DNA of 64,000 bases from Temnothorax longispinosus (lineage: Eukaryota > Arthropoda > Insecta > Hymenoptera > Formicidae), in the NCBI RefSeq assembly GCF_030848805.1, contig NC_092361.1, positions 20,357,406-20,421,405 of the forward strand, written 5' to 3'. The first letter of the stretch is position 1. The number at the start of each line of letters is the position of its first letter. The position numbers and the translations under genes are program-made. Below, one piece after another: positions 39,697-51,738 of the stretch. The notes below the pieces were generated by a model. That model saw only the letters and a list, made by a program, of their open reading frames with translations, searched no databases and was not told where the DNA came from.

Positions 39697-39816
39697 GGGC
39701 AACTTCCATACCACGTTGAAAAAACCAGTTCTCGTCCGATCACTGAAGTCAAGCAACGTTGGGCACGGTTAGTACTTGGATGGGTGACCGCTTGGGAACA
39801 CCGTGTGATGTTGTCC
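39697..39816 (+). rRNA. 5S ribosomal RNA gene, isolated copy
   Basis: The sequence follows eukaryotic 5S rRNA over its full length of about 119-120 nt. It has CCATACCACG near the 5' end, GTTCTCGTCCGATCACTGAA, the A-box region AGTCAAGCAACG, GGTTAGTACTTGGATGGGTG and the C-box GACCGCTTGGGAACACCG. Its ends GGGCAAC and GTTGTCC pair into helix I with one G-U. A T6 run follows at 39820-39825, a normal Pol III stop. All internal promoter blocks are intact, so it may be active. Dispersed single 5S copies outside arrays are common in insects, and a recently retroposed copy is the alternative. Confidence 0.88.
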
Positions 39817-39819
39817 AAA

Positions 39820-39832
39820 TTTTTTGTTTTTT
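39820..39832 (+). terminator. Pol III T-run terminator of the 5S gene
   Basis: TTTTTTGTTTTTT starts four bases past the 5S 3' end; a run of at least four T is the RNA polymerase III stop. A longer T tract follows at about 39842-39863. Confidence 0.75.
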
Positions 39833-39863
39833 CCCTTAGCATTTTTTTTTTTTTTTTTTTTTT

Positions 39864-40327
39864 AAGGACACTTATAATAATGATAAAGTGATTTTTTTGC
39901 TTTTTTCAATATATATCAAAAAGTATTCAAGATATAACGAGAAAAATAAAAAAATGCTTCATATAAAGTGATTTCACTCCTTATAGTTTTAGACCGCAAC
40001 TTAAAAAACTGTAAATTCTATTACGTCTATTTACCTCCTTATGTGTATAAAGTTTCATTAAAATCAAAATGTTCGGGTTGCGAGGTTTCCTGTTAGAGGA
40101 AATAGAATCAAAATTAGTAATAAGTTTGAAAAAATGTAGATATAATTATTTCATAAATCATTTATTACATTCTTATATGTAATATACATAAAAAAATGAG
40201 ATCAGAAAATACTACTTACACACAAGTATATTTGTTTTATAATCCTATTATAAATTACATGATATTGGAGATGAAAAATGTTTTCGATATGAAAATATAA
40301 AATATATTCGTAAAAGAAGGAATAAAG
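39864..40327. other. Spacer between 5S and NAF1 3' end
   Basis: AT-rich, with no coding signal. TTTATT at 40161-40166 is an AATAAA on the minus strand and is the likely NAF1 poly(A) signal. Confidence 0.4.
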
Positions 40328-43300
40328 TCATGTAGACGAATTTGGATCTTCAATCGTCGTACTTGGTGTATCTAATGATGGAGGAGCTGGTGGAGGCCAA
40401 CATGCATTAGCATTTGCCATTTGCAGTGACGATTGCACATGAGTCGGATAAGAAGGCATATTCATGTACGGATATGGCGTATTGGAGAATTGATGGCAAT
40501 TCATCTCTACGGGTGGAGATGCAAGATTAAATCTCGGAGGAGCACCAAAAGAGACTTCATAATATTGATCTTGTACACCGTTACTTTGGAAATTGTTTTG
40601 TATATTGTAACTTTGGAAATTCTGATAGGTACCTTGATAATATTGGTTTGTACCGTCCGTGTTGCTCAAATTACCATCCTGTGCCAAATGTGGCGCGTTA
40701 TATGTTCCGTATCCTGCATACGATCTGTTAGACATCGGATGCATGTTCTGTGGAACTGGCTGCCAAGGAACATTATTTTGATACGGATATTGTTGCCAAG
40801 ATTCTTGATAGGGGTATGGTCCAGGAGTTTGTGCAGAATTAAAACGATTGCCACCACTCCAGTTTCGCTGTCTCCTCTGATTGTATCTCTGAGGTCGAAC
40901 ATTTCTATTCCTGTTCCACGGGTGATTCGATTGCCAGGCCGGTGTTGTATAGGAAGACTCTAGAAATCGATTAGCAATAATTATTTAGTTACTTGTAATA
41001 ACTATAGCAACTTGAAATACACTCTCACCTGTTTGACGTGGTTTTTTCTGCGAAGTTTTCCCGTCAGAACAATCTTTGTTATTTTTCTGCTTCAACTTTT
41101 CGTAATACGCTTGTTCTTCTTCATCGTCTGAAAATTCCGGAGACTCGTCATCGCCAGCCGTGTCGCAAGCTTTTAGCCTGCAAGAAAACGTTTATTTGAA
41201 TATGTTACAATCACATGTAACGTATGCTAGATTCGTCCAAATACCAACTTTCTCAACTCCTGTAGGAATACGAAAAACGTATACGATTTATTCGATGGGC
41301 AATAATAAACTTGCATGCCCACTTTAATGCCATTGTCCTGTATGTGCTTAGAGTCATTGAAACGAACGCAGTAATGTGGTTCGGCTACGGGGCCATACAC
41401 ATCGAATATTTTACCGAGTGCTTTTGTTCCTTTATTCACGAATAAAATTGTATCCAGATCAAGTGTAGGCTCACCAGGTTTTGGTTCTACGATTACTAAT
41501 TGCTCCACTATCTTTTCAATCTGAAATGTTGAAATAGATATTTGGAAGTTACCGTATTGCTGTTACATGATATTAATTTATCTTATAATTTTCTGAATGT
41601 CTACATATGTATAATTAGCTTATATTAATTATACCTTGCCAAATGGATTACATAAAACTTCGGGGACGCTAATTTGTAAGTCTTCTATTGGTGGAAGATC
41701 ATCTAATTCATTTTCTGTATGTTTTTCCTTCTTTGCCGTGTTTGCCTTGCTTCCTCTTTTTCTAAGAAAGTTAAATATAAAAAGTTTATTATTTCCATTC
41801 ATAAAAAGTGATCAAATATATGCGTTATAATTTTATTTTTATAAGAAGATAATCATACTTGTCAATAATTGTAATATCATTTGAATCACTGTCACTGCTA
41901 CTATCACTACTGCTGCTACTGCTGCTGCTGCTGTCGGCACTACTATCAGAATCATCATCGCTATCGCTTTCTTCGCATGATAAATTTTCTTCAGTTGTAC
42001 GATAACACTGCAAATGTTGTGTCTGTATCTCTGGCATAGTGTACTGATTTTTAGTTGTAGTATCTGCCTCTATCTTTTCAACATCTGAATCTGAAGTGTC
42101 TCCATATTCTGCAGCAATAACACTGAGAGAAGATGTCCTATCTTCTGTAAAATAGATATAACAAAATATATGCACATGAAATACTTCAATGAATGTTTTT
42201 ATGATTTCAAATGTACTTATAATATATGCGATATCTTCTAATTTACAATGCAATTTACTTTTTATGTATTATAAATAGAGAAGTGGATATTTTTCTCAAG
42301 ATGAAATTTTTATTTAATAAACCAATACCCGTGTGTGCTTACCTTGCTTTTGTGGTGATAGATTGCTTATTTGTATCTCATTATTACGAATGCTTACTTC
42401 TGCAACTTGATCAATTACTTTATTTAAATATTTGCTTTGCACAATATTAGTATCATTTGACATATTACATTCTATGATTTCTAAAGATTTTTGCAAAGCT
42501 TGTCTAATATCAGGTATATTTTCAGCAGTTGTATGATACTTACGTGCATTTGTCTCATCGTTTTCCTCTGAAGTTGATTGAATACTGATATTTGGAATAT
42601 CAGTAGATATAACACAGCTATTAATTGTACTTTCTGTCTCCTCTGTGTCTAACATTATTGATACGTTAGGCTTATCACATTTATTTTCCCTATTTAGAAT
42701 CTCCTTCTCATTGACGATTATAACTGCTCTTTCATTCTCTAATTTTTCATCACAGAACATCGCTTCGTGTTTTTCTTCGGATGATTGTTCGTCTAGCTGC
42801 TTTGCCTCACATTCTTCTTTTAACGATCCTTCACCGCACATCAATTGATGCGACGTTAATAATTCTATCTTTTCCTGAAGTATATTTTTATTTTCTTCCG
42901 ACGTTGACATGTTCATCGACATCTCTTCGTGAACAACTTTATTCGCATCTATATCAATTACTTTTATTTTATCCCAAGCTTGATCCACACGAGACTCTGC
43001 AAAATGTTACAAATTTATGTGCATAATGATGGTAGCAAGTTGGTAGTGATCAATAAATTTTTTCTAAATTAAGTTAAAAGTTTAATGGCTTAAATTAATT
43101 TAATTATGAAAATAATAATAGTTTAAGATTCAAAAATTTAAAAATAAACGATATAAAAAAGAGTTAACAAACCATGGTGTATGTGCTAGATAAGGCATTG
43201 AAAAACACATTCATAAAAATAAAACCTGACTTTATTACAGGTAGAAACGTTTGTCACAATATTTACTTAAATAACATATTATTAATACGTACACCTTGCT

Positions 43301-43768
43301 TATTGTAAATTCTGTTTCTGATTAAATTTTACTTTTTCGTACAATGAAAATGTCACGTGTTGATCCTAGTATATGACCACGTGCGAAATCTTTTTTAGGT
43401 TAGTATTACAATTACTCCGCTACCAAAGACAAAAACAATGAACCATTTTAATTTAATATTTTTTTCACTAATTGTATGTCAACTTAAGATTCTGTTGCTT
43501 TAAATACTTGGTTGTTATTGTTGTTAATATTTTTCTCATCAAAACAAATTCTACAAAGTATCTATTAATTTTGTCGGTCGCAATTTGATGTAGAATCCGA
43601 TATATGTGTACAAACCTGTTAGCAGGATGCTGGCAGGATATAACAAAATTTGTCAACAAGATATCTAATGACGGAAATCAAGCAGACCTCGAATTAAAAA
43701 ACATTTTACTGGCGAACATTATCTCTGTTTGATTTCTGTTTATCACGTGAATCTTCACCATCCACCAT
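40328..43768 (-). CDS. NAF1: NAF1, H/ACA ribonucleoprotein assembly factor
   Basis: Exons on the minus strand: 43768-43747 (tentative), 42996-42343, 42144-41859, 41761-41635, 41520-41249, 41177-41029 and 40959-40328; they are in phase and give about 713 residues. The diagnostic part is the Gar1/Naf1 beta-barrel in exon 5 (IVEQLVIVEP..., LFVNKG.KALGKIFDVYGPV, HYCVRFND, GIKVGMQVYYCPS), preceded by an acidic/Ser tract (SDSDDDSDSS onward) and a DDLPPIEDLQISVP segment. The tail is Asn/Gln/Pro/Tyr-rich with basic RNRNVRPQRYNQRRQR. NAF1 binds dyskerin during nuclear assembly of H/ACA snoRNPs and telomerase RNP, and is later exchanged for GAR1. Exon 2 (about 220 residues) is Glu/Asn-rich and poorly conserved. 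The first exon (MVDGEDS) rests on a weak donor, GTGATA; the rest is firm. The gene is divergent with SMNDC1. Confidence 0.88.
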
Positions 43769-44222
43769 CTTAAAAAAAAAAAAAAATAGCCATTAGCGCA
43801 ATCGTGCCGCCATCTTGCAAACAGAGTTATCACTTCAGCCAACTTTGTGATTTATGGTATTTGCACCTTTCAACATCGGCGCCTTCTGAAAGCGTCTGAA
43901 CAGTGATCCCGGATTTTTGCGGACAGATAATAAGTTATTGTTTCTTCGTTCTTGTTCGCCGTATCCGTCCCTCGCAACGCGTCGACCGTCGACGTCATCT
44001 ACGAGGAAGTCTCAGCGACGCGCTACAATTGGCAGCATTGTTCGCCGAGCGATCTTGCGCTTGTCAACTGGAGTTGACCTGGACTGTAGTTGTTGCGAGG
44101 TGATTACGAGGAAAGAACGCTTTATTTTCCGCGATAGTTTCGAATCGAGTGAAAAGAGGAGACCGAGTTTCCGTGCCGCGACGTGGCTCTGAGCGATCCG
44201 TCTCCGGAACAAGTCGGGCAGC
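43769..44222. promoter_or_regulatory. Bidirectional promoter between NAF1 and SMNDC1
   Basis: The start codons of NAF1 (-, 43768) and SMNDC1 (+, 44223) lie 454 bp apart, head to head. The interval contains no other gene, and GC and CpG content rises from about 43,800 on. A shared promoter is inferred from spacing and orientation; no core element stands out. Confidence 0.55.
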
Positions 44223-46474
44223 ATGGATGACTTACAGAATTACAAGCTGCAGCTCCAGCAGGTGAGTCCTGTTTATTCCTCTGCTTAACCTCGCGTGACA
44301 ATCGATCGGTCTCGCTTACCATTTTTTTACTCATCCACGACCATTTCCGCGACTCCTCACACGCTTTATTGTGCTTCAGGTGGAAGCGGCTCTCACGACA
44401 GATCCGAATAACGAGGAGTTGATAAAACTGAAGTTCGATCTGAAGGAAGTAATAAAGCTGACACATGATTTAATTAAGTCACAACAGCAGGAAAAAAGAC
44501 AAGCCAATGGCATGGACCCTAAAGATCCTATTTTGCTTGCAGTTCTGGCCAATAAGTGGAAAGTTGGCGATCAGTGTATGGCACCTTGGAGCGAGGACGG
44601 CAAGTGGGTACCGTTTATGCGTTATACTGGCTGCTGGAGTCCACTTAACGCTACAGATGCTTCGAAGCATTCCTCTTCTCCTTTCTTTCAGTGATGAGAG
44701 AAGAATAAGAAGAACGCTTTGAAGCATCTGTAACATCAAATGGGCTGTAGTCACTGTTTGCAATTGAATCGAATATCGTTTGAATTGTGCAACAGATGAC
44801 ATTCAGATGAATTCACGTACAGTGTTAGCCGATAGTGTCATATCGATACATTAAATGTTCCAAAAGCTGAATATTTTACCCCCAAGTCATTGTTATCAAA
44901 ACCTAAAGTCTATGTGATATGATACAAAGGCTTTGATAAAATTATTGATGGTATTGAAAACTGTAATGAGATCAGTCAAAAAGGATTTTGGAAAAATTAT
45001 TTATTTGCTTCATTTTTTAAATTTATTTTTTCAGTTTGGACGGTTTTGTTTTAAGAGAATTATAATTTGATTTTTTACTCCCAAACTTTATTTAACATTG
45101 AATATTAAAGAAAACATTAAAAAGGCAGAAAAGGCTAAGGGTAAAGCAAGTATTAATTATGAATGGACTATTTATGTTAAAAAACAACATATTGACAATG
45201 ATTTGTTCAAAAAAGTGCAGTAAAGTATCTGAAGTTATTTTGAAATAAAGTATCTCACGTACAACTTTTTCTAACATATTTTGTAAAATTTTGCAGGTAT
45301 TATGAGGCAACTATAGACACGATAAGCGAAGATGGAATAGCAAATATAACGTTCAATGAGTACAAGAATACCGATGTCGTTATGCTTAGTCAGCTAAAAT
45401 CTGTTGCTAAGAGGCCAGCATCAGATTGGGCAGATCAAAAATCAAAGTAAGTCATTTCTGATCTATGATGACCGCAATAACGCATTATTGTGAACTAATA
45501 CAAAATATTCCTTACGATTTTGCATACAATTTTGTCTGAGAAACGTGAAGGATGTGAGACGATTTACTAATCATTTATTTTTCCTCCTATCTTATTTCTG
45601 AATTGGCAACAATAACCCCACCAACTTGGTACGGTATTCTGTCTGAAATATGCTCGTTATTCATTCATTTATCCTTTGATGTCACGCGGTTCGTGTGCAT
45701 CGTCGCGGTCCAGGAAAAGGTAACAAGAACTGTCCGATTCTCTGATATCTTTGAAAAGCAAATTAATAGTATAATTATATGTGTAAAAAAAATTGAGGAG
45801 TTCTAATTGTATTCTATACAATAACTAGACATAACAAGATAATATTATTTTATTCTTTTGGACATTACAAAAAAAAATAAATGTGCCAATTTTTATAAGT
45901 TATATATAAGTAATTGGTACACACACCGAGATATGTTAATATTTATACTCATCGAGATGAATATGCTGATAAAAATATACAAGTATCAATAATGGTTTTT
46001 TTTTATAATTATTGAGCATATATATGAATTTGCGCTGTCTCTATTTATTTACCCAGATAATAGATTTATTTATTTACAGAAAAATGCAAGCAGCTGCAGT
46101 TGCGGGTTCGGATCCAAACAAGCAAAGGGAATATCTTAAGAAGAAGAAGCAGAGGAAATTGCAGCGATTCAAAGAACTGGAGGAGGAACGCGAATTGGAG
46201 AAGAACAAGTGGCTAGCATTTACCAACAAGGTGAGGACAAGCTTTATTTATATGATGCGTATTTATCTGCAGATGTATTTAAAGCACGTCTCTGTTTATT
46301 GCTCTGTTAATTGCTTTTGTTTCTCCGCAGTCTTCGAAAAAAGGTGTCATAAAGAAGAGCATCTTTGCGACACCAGAGAACGTAAATGGTCGTGTGGGGA
46401 TTGGTACCTGCGGCGTCAGTGGTCGGGAAATGACCAAGTTCAGTAACGGGGAGAAGTGGAGGCGGGGAGCTTAA
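44223..46474 (+). CDS. SMNDC1: SMNDC1/SPF30, Tudor-domain splicing factor
   Basis: Five exons, 44223-44261, 44380-44603, 45297-45446, 46080-46230 and 46331-46474, join in phase to 235 residues (human 238). The N-terminal helix MDDLQNYKLQLQQVEAAL matches SPF30. A Tudor domain follows from about residue 73 (WKVGDQCMAPWSEDGKYYEA, then DGIANITFNEY). Next come a basic coiled stretch (KQREYLKKKKQRKLQRFKELEEE) and the conserved end SIFATPENVNGRVGIGTCG. SPF30 binds symmetric dimethyl-arginine on Sm proteins and is needed for U4/U6.U5 tri-snRNP entry into the spliceosome. Reading past 44603 gives an apparent C-terminus, but that is intron sequence. Intron 2 contains a long hairpin (44653-44730). Poly(A) signal AATAAA is at 46761. 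Confidence 0.93.
44653..44730 (+). other. 78-nt hairpin in SMNDC1 intron 2, pre-miRNA-like
   Basis: ACAGATGCTTCGAAGC pairs with GCTTTGAAGCATCTGT (16 bp, one G-U). The stem continues through a pyrimidine-rich 5' arm and purine-rich 3' arm around a small loop near 44692-44698. Size and shape resemble a pre-miRNA, but no known miRNA is recognised. It could instead be a short fold-back element. Confidence 0.4.
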
Positions 46475-47616
46475 ATAACTTATATGTACATAAATAGATA
46501 TATTGTAACTTGGTGAAAGAGATAGAAAGTAATTGTGGAATTATCGTTATATTATGTCAAAGACTGGTTGGTTCACCGGAACGCTTCTGCGATACGCGGG
46601 TGAACGAACGGGACACGATAACTTGCTCGCAAGATTACCGACGATTTCACAAGTGGAGTGTAGATAAAGTATCTTCTCTTAACAACATCGATCCTACATG
46701 TACTGAAACGATTTCGAATTTTTTACCGTAACGCTGTTAAAAAAAAAAGTAATCGCAGCGAATAAATGTGTTTTTAGGTTAATACATTTCCGCTTGAGCA
46801 TATCTTGTTTACAATCTCATTGATACGAATAAATGTATATTTTAACGTGCAGCTTCTTTGAAGGTATTTTTATCTTTAAAAGAATATGTGTGTAATGCAC
46901 GTGTGTGTTTGTACGTGTAATGCAAATTAATTATAGAAAAATAGATCAAAAGAATAAAATATTAACATATATACCTAAATATTAATTATTAATAGACAAA
47001 AGCACTTTTGTAGTGACATTTGGTTTTGATTATCAATATGTGCTAATATTGAAGTGGCCGGTAACGCCTTTATATCGTTCATATTTCGCGCCTTACAGTT
47101 AAGTAGAAAATGGCGATTTGAAGGATTAGTCTGATTGGCTGCCTTTTGCTTCGATCCTTACTGCATTGATGATTGGTTCTTACCTGTGGATCCAATTCAT
47201 CCAACCAATCACGTTCTATTGCTACTTAAAGCCGTTCAGTGAGCTGTTGCAGTACCCAAGTGCACCCAAAATGTTTCCCTTCATACGGTCATACGTCACC
47301 AGCAAACGATAATTATCGCGAAAAAATGCGGGCTCAGCGACTTGATAAGACGATGAAATAGCTCTCATGCACGGAACACTTTCCGCTGCTCATTGTGCAG
47401 CGTTCAAGATATCTTATTTCGTGGATCTCATATTCTAACCTATACGCGTTGTCACCGCGAGAAGAAAGTACCGTTAAGATTTCAGCCTTTGACAAGTATG
47501 GCATTATTATCTGAACAGAGAAGCTTCGTAACGATCTCCACCTGAATGAGGCTGATATCAACGAGCAGGAACTGATATTGTTTATACTGGCTCACGTGCT
47601 GTTGCGCAGCGAAGAC
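46475..47616. other. SMNDC1 3' UTR and SLC12A8-like promoter region
   Basis: AATAAA at 46761-46766 and another at about 46829 are candidate SMNDC1 poly(A) signals. GATTGGTTCTTAC at 47171-47183 and CCAACCAATCACGTTCTATT at 47201-47220 form an inverted pair of CCAAT-type boxes, related to the block upstream of peflin. The start region of the SLC12A8-like mRNA is expected after about 47,230. Confidence 0.45.
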
Positions 47617-50202
47617 ATGGGGTCGAACGAGGAGAACAGACTTCCAAACGGCGACGTTCGGGTACAACGAGACGTCGATTGGGCTAGATACGGTTTACGG
47701 GATCCGGAGGAGGCGCGGGATAACGCAAAGAGGGATAGCGAGGACGGTAACAATGCCCTCGGGCCGGAAATGTATCAGGCCGGTGCAAACGAGCTGTTCG
47801 CCCAGGAATATGTAAGGAATATCGTACAAAGCAACACTGATTCGTTATACAGCATTACGGTATCACATCCGTCTTGTGTGTTTTCCATAGAGTTCAGATC
47901 CTTGGTGGAAATCGAACTTCTTCATCTCCCAACCTGTGTTGTTCGGTACCTGGGATGGAGTTTTTACGTCTTGCCTTATTAACATATTTGGTGTAATTGT
48001 ATTTCTGAGGTCTGGCTGGATAGTCGGTCAAGCAGGCGTTTTGAATGCAGTATTGATCATCTTTAGTACAGGTAATATCATGAGACTAATATAACTAATA
48101 TATTTATTATTATTGTCAAGAAACAGTAGAATCTCACGGCCAAATATATTTTTCATAAAATACATATTTTTGTAAGTGAGATGATATTATATCTTTTGCG
48201 AAAGTGAAAAAAGAGAAAGAGTTTTCTAAGAATATATAAACCTTGTTGCTCTTTTTAATTAAGTCGATGTTATCAAAAAATGTAGATATCGAGGGAGATT
48301 ACTATGTGTTGTAATGATTTCAGTGTGTATCGCATTGGTGACAGTACTGTCGGCTGTTGGGATATGCGAACGATGTAGAGTCGAAAGTGGCGGAGTGTAC
48401 TTTTTGTTATCGCACGTGCTGGGTTCCAGATTCGGGGGCTCCATCGGACTGCTCTACTGCTTTGGACAGGTAGAAAAGAGCAAATTCATCCTACCGTTTT
48501 ATCAGCGATTCCAAGAATCGGTTTGTGGATTTTATTTCAGGCGGTGGGTTGTGCTCTAAACGTTTTAGGTTTTGGGGAATCGATGGCCGGTCTTGTAGGT
48601 TTGGATTCGGCATGGGCACAACGCGGCTTCGCGTGCGCGGCCGTTGTGCTATTGTCTGTAATTAACGTGGCTGGTGTTAAGTGGGTTGTAAAATTGCAAT
48701 TTATTCTCCTTCTAATCCTACTCCTCGCTGGAGTTGACTTCATGGTCGGAAGTTTCACTCATACCAACATCGGTGAGATGATACAACGAATCATGTCATA
48801 AAATCATATATTTTACAATATAAAATTGTTGCCGAGTGTCTTTGTATCTTAAATTAGACGCACTGAAATTATCATTTATATGTGTGCAGATTCTGGTTTT
48901 GAAGGCTGGCTATCAGGAAATTTGAAAAACAACACTTTCCCCGATTATCAGGATGGATACAGCTGGTTTACTGTGTTCGGTGTATTCTTTCCAACGGTTA
49001 CCGGTGTCTTAGCTGGAATTAACATGAGCGGAGATTTGAGGCATCCATCCAGTGACATTCCCAATGGTACTTTGGCGGCATTGGGAACCGGGTAAGATGA
49101 ATTGTTTCCAATGTGTGAGTTATTTCAGAAATTTTTTTCATTTTTACATTAAACCACTTTACTTGTTACTTGCAGAACATTTTTGTATCTGTGCTTTTTG
49201 TTGACTCTTGCGGCAACTTGCGTCAGAAATGCTTTGCTCACCAACTTTACAATAGCGTCGACGGTATCGGCAATCTCGGTGTTGTTACTCGCTGGTCTAT
49301 ATGTATCGTCATTCAGTAGCTGTTTGGGTGCCATGTACGGCACACCTCGCGTTCTCCAATCTATCGCCAGTCAAAATGTTATACCAGGAATGAGCTGCTT
49401 GCAAAGAGGGGTAATTATTCCTTGAATATTATTTTTTAATTTGTCTTCTAGACATACTAGATAATAAGAAACAGAGGATCAGATTTATCTTATTCTACGG
49501 TTAAGAAAATTGTAATATTTTTATATCATGAAATCCTACAATTCTCTTTTATATCATAACGATTTGTTAGCAATAATTATTATATTTTCAGAGAGGACCA
49601 AATAAAGTACCTATATACGCTATGCTGGTTGTTGCTGTAGTAACGCTGACTTTCATCATTACCGGGCAAATTAATACACTCGCTCCAATCGTGACGATGC
49701 CATTCCTGTTGACATACGCCTGCTTAGATTATGCATACTTCGCCCTCGCGCAAACATTTGATCTTCGACATACGCGGGAACAACGATTCCGTACGCAGTC
49801 TCCAACATTCGATCGCAATTACGGTTCCGCAAGTAGGAACAATTCAATAACCGACACAGACAATGATTTGGACAGTCTGTTCCCTGAGAGAATAAGGCAT
49901 AAAAATCTTATGGTGAGAAATCACATCTACCGAAACATGCATTATTGTCTATTTTGAAGATTTTTCCAATAATGTTTGTTAACGTTTACAGAGGAACAAC
50001 AGTATTTCCGACAATAACGTATATGTGGATTCGTCGCCGAGCATCGAAGACAATGCTAGTGTTTCCAGTACACCGGAACGAAAAGTTCACATACACAATA
50101 AGTTAGGAAATTGGTACAGCCCTTTGTGCAATAGATGGTTTTCTTTATTGGGCGTAAGTATTTATTCATTGAAAGAATCTGTACTTTATATGTATAAACG
50201 AA

Positions 50203-50259
<57 letters not shown>

Positions 50260-50872
50260 TTTTAAGAAATATATTCCTGACATATTTAGTTGAAAGATTA
50301 ATATCGCGCGTATTCACATTGCAGTGCCTTGTAAAATTGGTTATAATGTTTCTTGTACACTGGGGATATGCGATCGCTAATATTGTCGTCGTGTTTCTCG
50401 TCTGGAGTTACGTTGGTCACGCTAACCCTGCTGTAAAACCTGGAATTTCTGCGGAATTCCAATTCTTCAAATGGTTTCGGATTGCATTACTTCGAATTAT
50501 GGGGTAAGTTTAATTATTTACTTTACAATTCTCTTGAAACGATAAATTCAAGAATTATAGAGATCGGACAGGAAATGATTTGTTCCCTTGTTTTCTTTTC
50601 TTAGGAATAGATTATAGAATATATTGATTATAGAATACTGGTTAGAATGTTTATAAAAAATTATAATGTAAAGATTTCTTTAGAAGATAATTTGTATTTT
50701 ATCGTTATATAGGAGGAAAGTTTATGATTACGAGCAGATAGTAGTGACCCCGGTGCATCCGGGTGTTGAAACGTGTTCAGCTCAATTGAACGAAGAGAAC
50801 GAAGATTTTTCGGGAAGAAGAAGGTATCATCAAACCGCTACAGTTACAGGTCAATACGTTAATGTCGACTAA
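47617..50872 (+). CDS. SLC12A8-like cation-chloride cotransporter family member
   Basis: Ten exons, 47617-47811, 47891-48071, 48324-48469, 48541-48772, 48890-49091, 49176-49410, 49592-49912, 49992-50153, 50325-50503 and 50713-50872, join in phase to 670 residues. The family signature follows a polar N-terminus: SSDPWWKSNFFISQPVLFGT, INIFGVIVFLRSGWIVGQAG, ESGGVYFLLSHVLGSRFGG, FTVFGVFFPTVTGVLAG and GAMYGTPRVLQSIA. Loop RGPNKVP and LAPIVTMPFLLTYACLDYAYF come next, then a Ser/Asn-rich loop (about 470-545), two last helices and a tail with ENEDFSGRRRYHQ. This tracks human SLC12A8 throughout. SLC12A8 is an outlier of the SLC12 family; mouse SLC12A8 has been reported as an NMN transporter, which is debated, so the substrate here is open. 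Intron 8 holds an (AT)n microsatellite (50207-50257). The gene is convergent with gamma-COP. Confidence 0.92.
50207..50257. repeat. (AT)n microsatellite
   Basis: About 25 uninterrupted AT units in intron 8 of the SLC12A8-like gene. Confidence 0.95.
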
Positions 50873-51402
50873 ACGTATAAAATTGCGTGATCTTTCCAGA
50901 ATTATGAATCGCGCGAGTTTATATACTATTCCAATAACGAACGCACGTCTTTTAAAATACGTTTTCAGTGGCGAGAACAAATTACGAACAGCATATATAT
51001 TAACGGCTAATATTTAATATTTAATATTTCAAGACATAAGGAGCAGCTTGCGAGCAATCTTTAGGCAACTATGATTTCCACCTCATTTTATAACATTGTC
51101 AATCGCGCAAACAGCTAGTCTAACTTATTTAATGTGCATACGCATTTAAAGTAAAATGCAGTATAATTGCAGCTTTATAAGAGCATTTTAACAATCAATG
51201 AGACAATGGATTATATACAAAATTGATTATATGAAACGTACAAAGAACTGATGTAATGGTAGTGTTAGATTTTTGTAAGTATTTACTTATCGCGATTGGC
51301 GTACACAAACGGGGTAATCTGCTACTAAAAGTAATGATTTATCCTTATAGTGTCATTCAACTTGACAAACATCTGAGAAAAAATATTCACTTTACCTTCG
51401 TA

Positions 51403-51451
51403 ATCTCACATCAAAGACGATAAGAATATCTTAGCGTCTTTGATGTGAGAT
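51403..51451. repeat. 17-bp perfect hairpin in convergent 3' region
   Basis: ATCTCACATCAAAGACG and CGTCTTTGATGTGAGAT are exact reverse complements separated by 15 bp. It probably lies in the 3' UTR of the SLC12A8-like mRNA. Confidence 0.8.
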
Positions 51452-51738
51452 CACTTTTTTTTACAATATTGAGTTTTTACGTTCGCAGATAATCAAGTGA
51501 TAATGGCAAGTACGGCAATCGCATCGTGCATGAAAATACTCTGTAAATACCTGACAATATATTTATCCACTATTTAACACTTTTATAATTCTCGTACAAA
51601 TGCACGAATTTGTAACTGCAGAAAGGAATATATATATATATATGTATGTGTGAAAGAGAGGTCTAATATAATTGTTGTCTGTTTTCCTGTTTGTTTATTA
51701 ATCGTTTCGCGAAATCTGCTGAAACAAATGTTAGCGAA

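Noticed and set aside
42341..42996. CRISPR-like or repeat reading of the Glu/Asn-rich NAF1 exon
   Set aside because: No regular spacing; it is a low-complexity coding exon.
44604..44694. SMNDC1 ending in the frame that continues past 44603
   Set aside because: The Tudor domain resumes in the next exon at 45297 (KYYEATIDTIS), so this stretch is intron.
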